A DNA stretch of 64,000 bases from Ceratothoa steindachneri (lineage: Eukaryota > Arthropoda > Malacostraca > Isopoda > Cymothoidae): NCBI GenBank assembly GCA_963969495.1, contig OZ018321.1, positions 132,216,293 through 132,280,292 of the forward strand. Direction: 5' to 3'. The notes beneath the pieces were generated by a model. The model made no database searches. It saw only the letters and a program-made list of their open reading frames with translations, and had not been told where the DNA came from. A program made the translations under genes and the position numbers. Within the stretch, counting starts at the first letter, position 1. Each line of letters begins with the position of its first letter. This document shows positions 31,011 to 43,640 of this stretch, piece by piece.

Positions 31011-32700
31011 GGTTGGCTGCAGCCTTTTCTCTCCCTCACCGTTTAAAGGGCTACAAAGGCCGGACGAATAACCTCAGTCTGATCCTTCCCTGAAATATAG
31101 ATGGTTATACTGGTCATAGAGGCTCCATCAGTCGGAGGATGGTTTCTCCTTCCTCTTGACTCTTCGAAGGGTCATACTGCTCACATGAGTATCTTGCTTA
31201 GTCGCGCACTCTCTTTTGAATGTGTTTCAAACCGAGTCTTTGTCGGCTTCGAGCAAGACCATGTCATATGTGGTAGGGATACCTTTGGGTCCATGTCCAC
31301 TTTGGTGGAACAAGTTCAATCTGGCAAACACCTAAGGTTTCAGTGATTTCGGCCCTGTGCTCCATAGGCTTGTAGCCGTCATAATCGAGGGTCTTTCAGA
31401 TATTGGGGCTAAGCCCGGGACTTATGCCGCGCTTTACCCTTAAGGGGTTTGGTTCAATTAAGGTGCTCCTATCAGGTTTGGGCCCTCCTTCTGGTGCTGT
31501 CTCCGTAGCCCTTCACTAATGGTGGCTCCCTGAAAAAGTAAATGGGAGGAGTACGCTGCTTACATAGATAAGATAAAATCGCTCTGAGGCGGCTCTGAAA
31601 GAAGGGGCAAAGAGGAAACCCTATTACCCATAAATATATCAGGGAGAAACCCCTATTCAATAGAAAAGATCAGGGGAGAGGGACTTCGAGCTAAAACAGA
31701 GGGCCGCTTCCTCTTTAGAGATAAAGTTGCCCTAGGCTGGCTCAGAAGGTGAGAAAGGGGATACCCCTTCTTCTGTAATAGGGATGGCAGGACTGAAGCC
31801 CTTTCACCATTTTATGTGGTGACTTACTTGACCTCACAATCCTCATCAGCTACAGGTGACAGAGCCAAGTTAGTAGGCGATTCTCCTTGAGCACTCTTTC
31901 ATCCACTATTGCCATCACTTGTCTCCATATTTGCAATGTAAAAAGTAAAAAAATAAAATAAAATAAAAGTAGATACTATGAATTTCCAATGTTTTAAGAG
32001 GTTAAGAGGAAAGCCCCATAGGATTAAATCATCCCAAATGTGATCGTTTACACAGAGTTGGCTTCAGATGTGAGCTAAGATGGGGCCTGAGAACCAGACC
32101 AGTTGTTATAGCAACTTTATCCTGAAGCTTCAAAGCATAAAAAATAGAGCGACGTAGCCACCTCTTATGTAGGGTGATAGCGGTACATAGAGATAGCAAC
32201 ACAACATACTCGGCACTTAAAACATCTCCAAGCCTTCGGGATTTCGGCCCTTTGCAGAACGTAGAGATTTTACGTAATCTCTTGTGCTTGGATAGGTTAT
32301 GGTAAGAGGCAGAAGGTGCACAGAGCCACCAGAACATCTATGAATAATCTAGATAGAGAAAGGAATTTGGGGGCAGGGGTGGAATAGGTTAGGTAATAAA
32401 GAAGAGTATGGATAGGCAAATCCACGAAGGAGTATGATGATTGATCAGCTATTATTATTATACCACGCGATAGGTCGGGTCGGGAGGAGGCGCAACCCCT
32501 CCAGGACCAGGTAGAGTGAACAACACAAGGTCTCTTGCAAGCCTTACTCCTAGATGGAGAGAAAAAGTGAGATAGTCGAGGAAATATCTGCTGCGTGAGT
32601 GTTATGTGGAGTCGCGCCAGTTTCCCCAGGCCCTGTCAAAGAGTTTAACTCAACCCAGTTTTCCTAGCCTATCATATTGGCGCTCTAGCTGGTAGAACGA
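31011..32700 (-). other. Probable upstream remains of the decayed I-group LINE
   Basis: This stretch is less AT-rich than its flanks and lies directly upstream (minus sense) of the RNase H remnant. I could not align RT motifs convincingly. A minus-strand 102-codon frame at 32029-32337 has no recognisable motif. Assignment to the same element is inferred from position and composition only. Confidence 0.3.
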
Positions 32701-33205
32701 TCCTCTCTCTCAAACACTAAGTGTAACAGTTCACACAGTGTAAGTCCCTGCGGGAAAGCTAGAGAATACTGCTCAGAAAACAGAAAATACAAGAGAAATA
32801 AGACTAAGGAGAGATGTGGAAGCCATTACTAAATATTTGATTTTTAAATCAGATCCAAAGAGCAAATTGGAGTATTATCTTAATCCTGTTGACATAATGA
32901 AAGTTGGAATGTACTCATCGAGGGCAGACCTCCGCCAAATATCATAAAATACCCTAGTTCTCAATGTAAATGAAAATAAATAAGTGAGTCAAAATCCGCA
33001 TCAGGAATTGGAACCACCCTATAATATATTCAATTTATCAATGTCCTAGCTCACTTTCCTACACTTAATCCCATCGAAATCCATAAAAACTACTGATATA
33101 TCCTGTATACAAACAGACATTTACTCACGGAGGATCTCACTCATCTGCCAAAAGATTTCGCGGAGTTAAATCAAGATAAGTGGCGTTATCAGGCAGATGT
33201 TTTTG

Positions 33206-33605
33206 TTGTTTGGTTTAGAATTTTCCTTCATTTTTGGAGGAGAAGAGGTTTTCCTCAATCTGAATGTTTTTTGAAGTTAAGATGAGAGTTTTCCTTTAAT
33301 CTGGGAGATATTTTGAGGTTATAGGGAGAGTTTATCTTCAATGTGGGAGATATTTTTGCTGTTAGGCGGAGAGTTTTCCTTCAATCCGAGAGATGTTTTT
33401 GCTATTAGTGTAAAGGTTTTCTTTAATCTGGAAGATTTTTTGCTGTTAGGTTTAGAGCATTCCTTGATTCTGTGAGATGTTTTACCTATTAGTGTGAGAA
33501 TTTTCCTTCAATCTGAGAGATGCTTTTGCTGTTAAGGCGGGGGGGGGGGCTTCATTCTAAGAGATAGATCATTTTTGCTGTTAGGGTAAGATTGTTTCTT
33601 CACTT
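33206..33605. repeat. Minisatellite, period about 43 bp
   Basis: About eight degenerate copies of GAGTTTTCCTTCAATCTGAG followed by AGATGTTTTTGCTGTTAG. One copy contains a G homopolymer at about 33540-33549. Noncoding. Confidence 0.8.
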
Positions 33606-33692
33606 TCTTCCAGCTATTGCTTTGTTCGATTTTATATCAGGGCGAGGAGCAAGTTAAAAATAGATTTGAATATCATTAGTTGACCCTTTTTC

Positions 33693-33965
33693 CTGCTTCT
33701 TTTAGTTTCCTTTTAACAGAAATTGACTCTTTAATTTGAGGTAAAATTACAATTGGTGTTAAACATAGGATAAACACTGAGAGGAAAATATAGAGAAAAT
33801 TCTTGTGTGGAAGAAGATTAAGTGATACTTTACAAGAAATAAACTAAACTATTACGAGGGATAAAGGCGTGGAGGCAGAGTCCTGGAACAAAAATTAAAT
33901 GCAAGAAAGATTGTTGAGAGAAGTAGAAGATGACGACCATCAAGTATTGAGTCCTTTCGAATCCA
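33693..33965. repeat. 273-bp dispersed repeat, copy A
   Basis: This is collinear with 35292-35557. Both start CTGCTTCTTTTAGTTTCC and share GGATAAACACT, GAGAGGAAAATATA, GCAGAGTCCTGGAACAAAA, AAGATGACGACCAT and AGTCCTTTC near the end. Identity is roughly 80 percent by eye with small indels. No coding frame or terminal repeats were seen. Confidence 0.75.
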
Positions 33966-34899
33966 AAAAATCAGAGGACCAAATACTATAACATTAACAC
34001 CTCTTGTAAATCGATTCCATTGTAGACAAAGAAAGCAAAATAATTCAAGAGATAAATGGGCACGATTCTAAATAATTAAGAGTAAGTGACCAAGTTCTAA
34101 TTCATGATGAAAAAAGAATGAGAAATCCCCGACACCAGCCAATTACTCCTGAGTTAACTGAGATTAACTCGTTGGTAAGAAATTTAATATCACCGCAACT
34201 TGGACTTACTCTAGGTTGTAGGCGGTGAAGAAGTAAATATTGGAAACTTTGAGAAAAATTGAGTGAAATTTAACCTCGATTGGTAGTAAGATGTAGCAGT
34301 TAGATTTTCTGTGAATATATTGAGCGAAAATGTTTGTTTTAATAGAGTAAATATATCTTCTTATGCTGTCAAAATTCATTTTATTGTCTTTATCGTAAAC
34401 TACTTTCCGATTAATGCAGGTTAGATGGACCAATTCGACGAAAATCACCATCTCCAATCAACACATGTATGATCTATTAAACATAAAGATACCACTACTT
34501 TCTTACTCACTAATGTTTCTTTACAGCAATTTCATGTTGTATGCAGTATCATTTCCTCCATTTATAGCTCATCCATGGCAGTAGGCCCCAAGCAGATCCC
34601 ATCAAAACCACTGCCTGGATAGATATCATACAAACCATCTTCCTTTCACATACTAAAGAAACACAGCGTTACAACTCATTTACATCTTTCCTCACCCATA
34701 TTTACGTCACACTACTTTGTTCTGCATTCTATGGAGGAATCTCGCACCTAATATCCCTTTCAAATTGTTAATTTTTACTGCTGTTTCTTCTCATTCGATC
34801 TTTGTTTTTCCTTTTAAAACACTCTCACGCAATATATTCAAGTTGTTACCAAGATAGTTTCCCCTAACTTCCTTGCCCATTCCACATTCACGCACTTAG

Positions 34900-36080
34900 C
34901 ATTTACTAGTGCTCTAATTTCCCTTTTTTTTTTAATTAGAATCCATATCTGTTATCATATACTACCTCACCCTTAGCTGGATCACTTTTTGGTACACCTT
35001 AGATACTTAAAATATCGCACTACCTGAAGTTGCGCATGGTATAGTCTATACAATATCACAGCCTACTATATCTCCTCCCAAATAGCAACACAATACTCTT
35101 TTCTGTTTTACTTTTAGCCATTTTCTTTTATATACATTATAAATTGTTTCATTGAACATTCTTATATGCTTCTCGCTCTCTATCACTACCTCAATGTCAC
35201 CACCATTCAGCAACATAGACAGAACATATCCCTTTCTAATCCTCATTGTTCGGATATCTGTCTCGAGAACATCTCTCAGCAATTACAATCACTGCTTCTT
35301 TTAGTTTCCTTTTAATAGAAATTGACTTCGTTAATTTGAGAGAAAATTAAAATTTCTGTTAACCAAAGGATAAACACTATGAGAGGAAAATATAAAGAGA
35401 AAATTCTTGCATGGAAGAGGATTAAATGATACTTTACCAAACTATTCTGAGGGACAAAGGCGTGGGGGCAGAGTCCTGGAACAAAAACTATATACAAGTA
35501 TGATTGTTGAGAGAAGTAAAAGATGACGACCATGAAGAATTAAGTCCTTTCAAATCCATAATTAACCATTTAATTGCAGGATAAAACCTCTCAACACCAT
35601 CCAAACTTTATCACTCAATCTATACACTCTACAGAATCCGCCACGACGTTTTCATATCTACATAATTATACGCTTTATCTATATTTTTCAACCCAACATT
35701 CACCTTAATCTCTTATTTTCTGCTTTCACAGGCAGCTGTCTTATATTAAATATTTAAATTCATACCGTATTCCAGCTATAAACACATCTTTCTCATCCTT
35801 AATCCTTTAGTTTTCTTACGCGTTTAATTATAATTCACTATACACCTCACCTACATCAATGCAAGGACTTTTACCCCTGCAATTATTGCATTTACCTTCC
35901 TTTCAGTAATATACAGCAGTACTACCATAGCATTCCTATTCAGGCACTCATACACATTTTGTAGCTTTTAATACATCCATCAGTTCCATTCATCATGCAA
36001 TCACCACATTTTTGTTCCCATATCTTGCCATTTTTCTCTTTTAACCACATCTTGCATGTCTATTGGTTCCATATTCTCAA
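34900..36080 (-). pseudogene. Shredded LINE reverse transcriptase
   Basis: Minus-strand fragments occur in RT order: CNNCRGKSPCIDVGEVYSE (matching NYRGISLLSIPGKVY), then NIDKAYNYVDMKTSWRIL (matching DLEKAYDRVDREALWRVL), then RIRKGYVLSMLL (GVRQGCVMSPWLF), then VVIESEKHIRMFNETIYNVY with KRKWLKVKQKRVLCC (the ESEEKLQxLVNEF...KRRKLKVNxxKSKVM block), then RYFKYL. The segment carrying YADD is missing. The 266-bp repeat 35292-35557 lies exactly between the second and third blocks, so it was inserted into or recombined with the LINE. The clade is uncertain. Confidence 0.6.
35292..35557. repeat. Dispersed repeat, copy B, inside a LINE relic
   Basis: The second copy of the 33693-33965 unit, lying between two conserved RT blocks of the relic at 34900-36080. 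That position argues for mobility, though no target-site duplication is clear (only CAATTA and AATTG near the edges). Confidence 0.7.
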
Positions 36081-36109
36081 AACAGTCGAAGGCCAATTAT
36101 TCTTCTGAA

Positions 36110-39100
36110 TTCTCATTTTCGGACGAAATTTATCGCTTGGAATATATGTATATTAGAATGTCAAGAAAATAGCGTCATTTTTTAAAACGAATGTTAAATC
36201 ATTTTCACTATACAAAAAACATTTAGTCAGTACTGTAGATTCCATCAATATTAGCAGTGTTCGGATACTTTTCAGTTTTGGTGAAATATATGATTTAGTA
36301 TCTTTTTTCACCTACAGATCAAAGTAAACTTTGCCATTTAAGTGATGATCTAATAAGTTAAATGGTAATGAGTTATTGCAAGCTCCGGTAAATATGGAGG
36401 ATGGTAGAGAAAACTTCTCACCCTAAAAAGATTATATTTTACTTGAGTCAAATCTGCAACGTGTTTCGGGGAATTTTTAATAAAGAGACTTTCGGTTAGT
36501 AACTAACTTTCGGTAAGTAACTGACTTTCGGTTAGTCATTGAAGAATGTTTTTATTCAAGACCTTCATTGAATCTTTGTAATTATTGAACATTTAAATGT
36601 TGCAATTGTTAAAATTTATATCTCTAGAAACTGTTTGCTTATCATTGAGGAGCTCATAATGAATAACTTCATTCATATTCTACAAAATGCAAAACACAGC
36701 TTTCTGCTGCCAGTAAACTTTGTTTGCGATTAAGTCAGTTATATGTTGCGCCTAATACTAGTGTAGAACCTTATTTTCATGTCGTGTAATAACACTGTCC
36801 AGGAATGGTTCACGGGCATTTCGAAGCAATATTTACATGTTATATCCGTCGTCCTTTAGATAGGTCATATTGGCATCCAAACACATTTTTGTAGCTTAAA
36901 AAGCCCGATGCATACTAGCAAAAACCGGTCACCTAGTCATTGCTATCCTAAAAAAGATTGGTGATTGTTATAGTGAAAAGTCTACGCATAAATCCAGTCA
37001 TCTTTAAACAGTTTGTAGCTAATTTGGAACAATTTAAACTTCTCCAAGACACACCATTTATGTCTTCTAAAAACGCCATTATTTAATGATAACCAAATAT
37101 ATTTCTTTAAAAAACGGATTTTGAGTTTAATATTTATTTGAAGAATATTAACGAGATTTGTTTCTCCTAGATTATAAATCATCATTCAATGTTAGAATAA
37201 TTTTTGCGCAAATTGATATTTATTTAAAATATGATATGATCGGTTATAAGCCTCTTATATCTTGCTTGGACCATATTTATCACTTAAATTACACAACTAC
37301 AGTATGAAATAATATTTAACGTATGAAATAGGATTAAACTGAAAGAAATAATCGGTTGCCACTATAAATGATTTAACCATAATGCAGTTAACCTAATTCA
37401 TGAACAATTGTGATAACTGGATTTTTTTTTAAACTGTTTAGATTGTGTGAAGAGAATTTTTTTCTATTTTTTAACCCTGTCGAACTCATGTAATGTATTT
37501 CCGGAGTAGAATATTTATATACAATATATGAAAAACATTTTATTTTATGTTTTAAGTTGTGATTTCTTAACCAATATTCCAAAATCTTGGCAGAGACAAC
37601 TTTTAAAATATAGTTTTTTCAAGTATCCATCATAGTTTTTTATAGTCTTTATTACCGCATTATGCAAACAAACTAACATTGATAAACTTTAGATATATCT
37701 TCTACGTAACAATTATCACTCTAACCAAATTCTGTGATTTGTTGATACGTTATGAGATAAATTTAACATGTCAAAAACTGTTAGATATTATCAGAATGGA
37801 CATGTACCTTAGCAGGTACTCGTTCAGACTTGTGTCTATTGCTGTAAATGCGGATCCAGGTAGGTATAGAGATCATCCATCCTTCACTCATCCTTCCTCT
37901 TCCATCACCTGAAATTGCCACCAAAGATTTATTGACATCCTCCATAATTTAAACTATACTCAAAAGTTAAACTTTTTCTCACCATAAAAATCAATGTTTT
38001 CGTAATTAATATTAGTTATAAATTTATCTACATTTTTTAATTTTACTTCAATCATGATACCATAGGAGATTAAGATGAAAGTTAGAGTTAAACTTTGACG
38101 CACATCTTATGCCTGGGGAAAAATTAATTTTCATCTGAATTTTATCAGAACTGAAAATTATTTGAATAAAAAAGTATAAAAAGTAAGAGAAGATTTTTCA
38201 CTTTTCATGACATAATTTGATTCAAAAAATACTTGCCACTTGTGTATGGCAAATTTGTTAATTAGATGGAAAACCCGACAATTAATCTTCAAGTGATTAA
38301 AACAAGAAAAAATCTAATCAATTCATTTTAGCAATACATAGCAAACAAAAAAATAATAAATAAACGCTACCATTTCTGAATGTATCATAAACAATATTAA
38401 TTACATTTATACGGTCAGTGAAATTTACTCACATACACAGGATACTCACTCCCTACCCCCCACCCCGATAGATGAAAAGAAGACTAAAATTTAGTCATCC
38501 AAATTTTATGTTATTTTACCTGAATGAAAAAGGAGATGATGCAATGAAATAGAAATATCTGTATTTTTCAATATAAATAAAGATTTTCACAAAAAATGAA
38601 AAAGATTTAGGGAAATCTTTTTTGCAGGGTAAGAATGATATTTATGAGAATAATTAATATGATATTTAAAAATATGTGAAATTCTCCTTAAAATTATTTA
38701 CTATCAGTCAAAAATATCATTGAATCATCCTGATGTGATTAATAATCTTTCCTCATTTTTGTACTTGGATCGGTAACAGGCACAGACAGAAGTCGTGGTT
38801 AGGGGGTTGGATTAATTGTTTAATTTAAACATTCTAAAACCAAAAGCTTCAAATAATCAGACTAATATTTCGAAAATGTGTACGCTATTTTTCCTATCAA
38901 AATTGATTTAATAAAAATTATATGATGGCTTCGATGTATCGAGTTTATCATATAGAATGCTGGCATACAGTACATATCTATTTATTTATTCATAATTATC
39001 ATTTCATGCATAAAATTCTTTAATCATTATTGGCCAGGTTAATGAATATTAATATTTAAATAAACAATTCCTTTTAAATAGTGGAAATAACAACCTTTTG

Positions 39101-39200
39101 TATAAATACAAATTTCAAATAGCTAATCGAAATATCTCAAAATCTCAATGCAGATTTTATTGGCTTAGCAAAATATGTTTGTCGTGGAATGGTCTGACTC
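36110..39200. other. AT-rich stretch without a recognised gene
   Basis: Nothing supported on either strand. A short shared phrase, GGTACTCGTTCAG, occurs at about 37815 and 39381, but no longer similarity accompanies it. Confidence 0.5.
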
Positions 39201-39659
39201 TATATATACACATATATGCCCTTTGGGGGTTTGGTCAAAGTCAGTTTGAGAGTCGACCTAGCAGGTTTGTAAACGGCGAATAGTTAAGAATTGAAGTGGG
39301 AATGGTTTACTTTTCAATTGCGGGGTCCTTTCAAAACAAATAATTCAGAATGCAAGTTGACCAAGGATTAATAGGTAGCTGGTACTCGTTCAGGGTTGCA
39401 AGAAAAAGACGATAACAAAAATATACCTTTACTAACAAATAAATAGAATTGAAATAAATACAGATACAGAGATTAAAAGGAATGATCGTACATGTGAAAT
39501 TAAATAACAGAAAGTTCACAGGAGGGATAAATATAGGATTAGTGGTTGGGTTCAGGTCGGAGATTAAAAAGGAGATTTTAATCTGGGAGCTCACATAAAA
39601 TATGGGATGGTTTAGGTAGGCCAGATTATAGAATAATCTGTAGGCGTCAACGCTTGCAA

Positions 39660-40330
39660 CTGCTTACATGTTCGTTGAAGGGAAGGGCCAGTTGGGATAC
39701 TATGACTGCGATGGGGAAGCTGGGTTACCTCACGGGGCAGATGAGGGAGCACACGTAGTTTGGCCTTCGGATATGGAGTTCCTCGTCAGATACTCACCGA
39801 TTGACTATGGCAGAGTTCACGGATGTCGATTTGCCTTCATCCTCGAATTGAAATCTCTGGTTTCTCCCATCGCGACGGGTGAGCGTGTGCTTTGCTCGTA
39901 CGTGGCGTGAGGCGCAATAGTGCTGAGCCTGGTTGCTGTGCTCAGGTGCTACCGTACTACAGTGCTACCGTGTTTTCTGATGAACCGAGTTGGGGATTAT
40001 ATACACGCTCCGTTGGAGACGGGGATTGCCCAAGCGACAGTCTCTACGACTCGCGTGGTCTTGGGGGAAGGCAGCGACTCCTTCCGGGTACCGAGATAAA
40101 GTTGTCTTAAAATGTTTAAGGAGCTTCGATCTATGCCGTAACGCAGCAGGCTGGCTGTAAGGGCCTGCGAGACGAGGGAAATGTGCTTTAAAGTAAATGC
40201 AGCTGGGGTGAAATAAAACGGCGTTGACCGAATCCTCGCCGTAGATCAGCCTCGCTCCCCACGCTCTATGCGGTGATCTCGAGACCACGTGGGTACCTAA
40301 TGGCACGAGGTCGCCCTTCGACCTTATGCT
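39660..40330. other. GC-richer island of unknown nature
   Basis: Composition rises sharply here against AT-rich flanks. Open frames exist on both strands: plus 39668-39910 (80 codons from an ATG) and minus 39965-40306 (113 codons). Neither has a motif, signal peptide or domain I recognise. It could be an inserted element part such as an LTR or leader, or a diverged exon. No bounding repeats were found. Confidence 0.35.
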
Positions 40331-41008
40331 TCTTCAATGTAGTGGCAGTACATAACTTTACAAACATCTTCGAAAAATCATTTTGTTAATAAGAATGATT
40401 ATACTGTCAACTGAGTACAAAAGAGCGTGGCTAGAAATGCAAGTGTCCAAAAATAAAAGGCAAAGGATTAAAGAGATTGAATACAAATGGGTTCGAGAAG
40501 GATTTCGGTATACAGCTTTTTTAAATGAATCTATAAACAATTATCTTCCAAAAGTACTCAGGAGTTAGCTTTTCTATCTATTTTTTTAAAAATACCTCCA
40601 GAATGCAATGCAGATTCTGTTTTTTTCCACTTTTTATTAAAGCTTAACACTGCAGACTCATCTAAGGAGATATAGAAGTACTAAATATGGGGAATAGAGA
40701 TATAAATTAGCCATATAAAGGAATAAACTTACACATTCTTCTTTGAATGGCACTGCTTTATATCAATTTATAAATTTATGGCCTGAAAAGACATGTCTTC
40801 AGCTAAACTAAATAGTAATTAATGTCATTTAGTTTTCGAATGCTTCTACACCAATGCGACAAATTTAGCATTTGATCCATTAAATAACAAATACAATTGT
40901 TTCAAATTTGGAAACAAAAATGAAAATGAAGATTTTCAGCTGGAACATCGACAAATGAAATAATTTAGCAGGCAAATTCTAAGAGCATCCATTGAAAAAA
41001 AATACATT

Positions 41009-41923
41009 GGAGGAGTTGTCAATAAGTTTTGCAAATCGGTAGGGCAAAACAAAGGAAGGGGATGGCTGTTTGTGGGGGTGTTAGGACAACTTAGGACAAG
41101 TCAGAACCTGCAGCCGCATGCTCTTGCCTCGTCTAGTTTAGAAGCAGTAGCTGATCGCAGATCGTTAGTCACAAATTTTTCAACAATGGAGAAGGTTGAG
41201 CACCGCGCAGTGATCAAAATTTTGACCGAGGAAGGCAAGAATGCAGAAGAAATCTATGAATGCATGGTTGCAGTGTACACCGACACCGCCCCTTCCTATG
41301 CAACCATTGCTCGCTGGAATAGAGAGTTCCGCCATAGTCGTGAGTCCTTTGAAAATTACCCTCGTCCAGGACGCCCATCAGACGTGACCAACGAGGACAA
41401 TGTGGCCCGTGTGGAGAGGATGATCCTCGAAAATCGACGAGTGAAGGTCGAAGTAATCAAGTGAAAACATGGAATATCACATGGAAGTGTTTTCAACATC
41501 ATCCACGACAATTTGGCCATGACCAAGTTCTCTACCTTTGGGTCCCTATAAACCTCACGCCCAATGATCGACTTCAACGACGTAAAAGTTCACAAGGCCA
41601 GAGTTGCACAAGCTGCCCTGCGCGAGTGCGGATTCGAGGAGCTCAACCATGCCCCCTACAGTCCATATCTGGCCACTAGCGACTACTTTTTATTCCGCCA
41701 GCTCAAGGCTGCACTGCGTGGATTCCGGTTTGGGGACGATGAAGATGTCCGGCTCGCCGTCCAGGAGTGGAGTGAACAGCAGTTGGGAAATTTCTGATTA
41801 TCGGGAGGTCGAAGCCTCAGGGACAAGTGGCGCAAGTGCATTCAAGTCAAGGGTAGTTATATTGAAAAATAATAAAACACTTTTCCTTATATCCGAATTG
41901 CAAAACTTATTGACCGCCCCTCG
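41009..41923 (+). mobile_element. Internally deleted mariner element, copy 2
   Basis: A 915-bp element matching 24256-25173 in inverse orientation. The right end CTTATTGACCGCCCCTCG (41906-41923) is followed by TA. The left end is degraded (GGAGGAGTTGTCAATAAG at 41009). The transposase N-terminus is joined to the C-terminus at the same point as in copy 1, next to GTCCCTATAAACCTCACGCCC. The deletion therefore predates both insertions, and both were presumably moved by a full-length relative elsewhere. Confidence 0.88.
41186..41464 (+). pseudogene. Mariner transposase fragment, copy 2
   Basis: 93 codons from the ATG at 41186 (MEKVEHRAVIKILTEEGKN). The fragment ends early at a TGA (41462-41464), where copy 1 continues through a second HTH. 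The C-terminal remnant from 41564 reads IDFNDVKVHKARVAQAAL, then HAPYSPYLATSDYFLF, where the family has SPDLAPSDY. The conserved catalytic-region Asp is thus Tyr here. The frame continues to 41797 without the frameshift seen in copy 1. Confidence 0.85.
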
Positions 41924-42189
41924 TAAATAAATAAATGGAAAATATTGTAAATTATATTTGGTTAGTGAAATCGCTAAATAGGCCTCCTGCCACATGGATT
42001 TGCAATCTCACTCTATAGATCATAATATTCCAAGAAACTGATCAACTCTCAAAATTGAATCGATTATTCTAATTTCTCTAATGGTAGCTAGATAAGGCCA
42101 CAGGTGAGAAAGATAGAGATGAAACGTCAATGAAGCATTAATTTAGTTTACGAGGAGAGTCATCAATTATGGTTCCGCAAAAGATCAGA

Positions 42190-42840
42190 GTGTGTTTATC
42201 AGAGAAATAAGGAGATAAAGAGAAAGAGAGGGAAAATATAAATAAAATAAAACTAAACAACAAAGCAAGGCAAAACAAAAACGCAAATAAAAGCAAAAGA
42301 AAACAAAATATAACAATAAGCAAAGAATAAAAACAAAACCAACAAAATATAAAAATGAGAAAGAGAAGGAAAAAGGGTAGAGGGAAGAGAAAAGCGTGAA
42401 AAGTGTAAAGGGAAGAATGAAGAGGGAAACGGCAAAAGGGTAAATGGGAAAAAAAGGGATGACAGAGGAAAAGATGAAGAGTAAAAAAGAAAAATGGTCA
42501 AAGCAGAAATAAGAAGGGAATAAAGGAGAATGGTTAGGGAAAAAGGAAAGATGACAAAAGAGAAAAATGAGGAGAAAAGTGAAAAGAGATAAATCGAAAA
42601 AAGAGAAAGAGAAAGATAAAAAAGAGAAAAGCAAGGAAAAGAAAAAACTAAGAGAAGAAAAACGAAGAAGAGAAAGAGATAAAAGAGAGGAAATACTGAG
42701 ATAAAAGAAAGATAAAATGATAAAAAAAGATAAAATGGAAGAGTAAAAGAGAACGATTAAGTTTAAGAGAGAAAAAGAAATTAATGAGACTGTGAGAGAG
42801 AATAAATAAAAGATAGAAAACGTGAGAGAGTTGGGTGGGG
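42190..42840. repeat. Long purine-rich (A/G) tract
   Basis: About 650 bp with very few pyrimidines on the plus strand, built from AAAAG, GAGAAA and AAGAGAAAG units. The overlapping Phe/Leu/Ser-rich minus-strand frames, up to 149 codons, are a consequence of this bias and are not supported as genes. Confidence 0.85.
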
Positions 42841-43470
42841 GAGGAGTTGTGCGATGGAAAGTGTGAGAGGGAATACTATCGATAGGGAAGCAGCGCGGCG
42901 GGAGGGTGGGGGAAGGGTATTAATCAAGACTAGCTGATTAGAGGAAATTTATAAAAGAACTTTTCCAGGAACTTCTCCAATGAAGTAATGGTATCCAACT
43001 AGTCCTCATTGGTAGCTCATTAGGGAGGTGCACGTCGCTAATTTTCCAAAGAAGTTTGTTTTATTTTTTCCAACTAAAATTGGAAAAGTTGCTAGAACAA
43101 AACAATAGCAATACAAGGTAAAACAGACTTTAGTCGCGTGCTCTCAAATTATCTGACCTATGACCTTCTCCTCCATTTCCTTTCTAGTCTCCTCTTCTCT
43201 GTTACCATATTTTTTCGCATAATGCAATAGATATTGTTAATTTTTTAATGCTAGTCGTTTTGCCATCCATCTGACCTCGGTTCATGTTTTTTTTTCTCAG
43301 TGGAGACCTAATGATTAACGTGGATTCCGAACCACTGGAATCTATAACGTATGGTAGCTGCCTGGAAGTCGACCAACCATACTCGATAAGGCTTATGTTC
43401 TCTAAAATCAGAAGCCGTGTTTCCTCTCGGCTAAGTTGTAGCTTTGATAAATTAATTATTTGCTGTGTAT

Positions 43471-43640
43471 TTTAATAAAGAGTTGTTAGCTCAAAATATT
43501 TATAATAACAATTTGGTGAAACTTCAGAAGACCTACGCCGTATTTTTGGTATTAAAACTAGCACTAATGGTGTTTTTAAGCATTGTAGTCACGATATATG
43601 ATTTCGGTTTTGCGCGGAAAGTACATATTTTTAAGATATT
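43471..43640. repeat. Partial inverted copy of the 44448-44680 repeat
   Basis: Shares AATAAAGAgTTGTTA, GAAGACcTACGCCGT, GCACTAATGGTGTTTTTA, GCATTgTAGTCA and TTTTGCGCGGAAAG with the reverse complement of the right half of 44448-44680. Confidence 0.65.

Noticed and set aside
39660..40330. Solo LTR interpretation of the GC-rich island
   Set aside because: No TG...CA ends, target duplication, primer-binding site or second copy was seen.
42138..42634. 149-codon Phe/Leu-rich minus-strand frame resembling a multi-pass protein
   Set aside because: It is caused by the purine-rich tract. Its composition is explained by sequence bias, with no real membrane segments bounded by loops.
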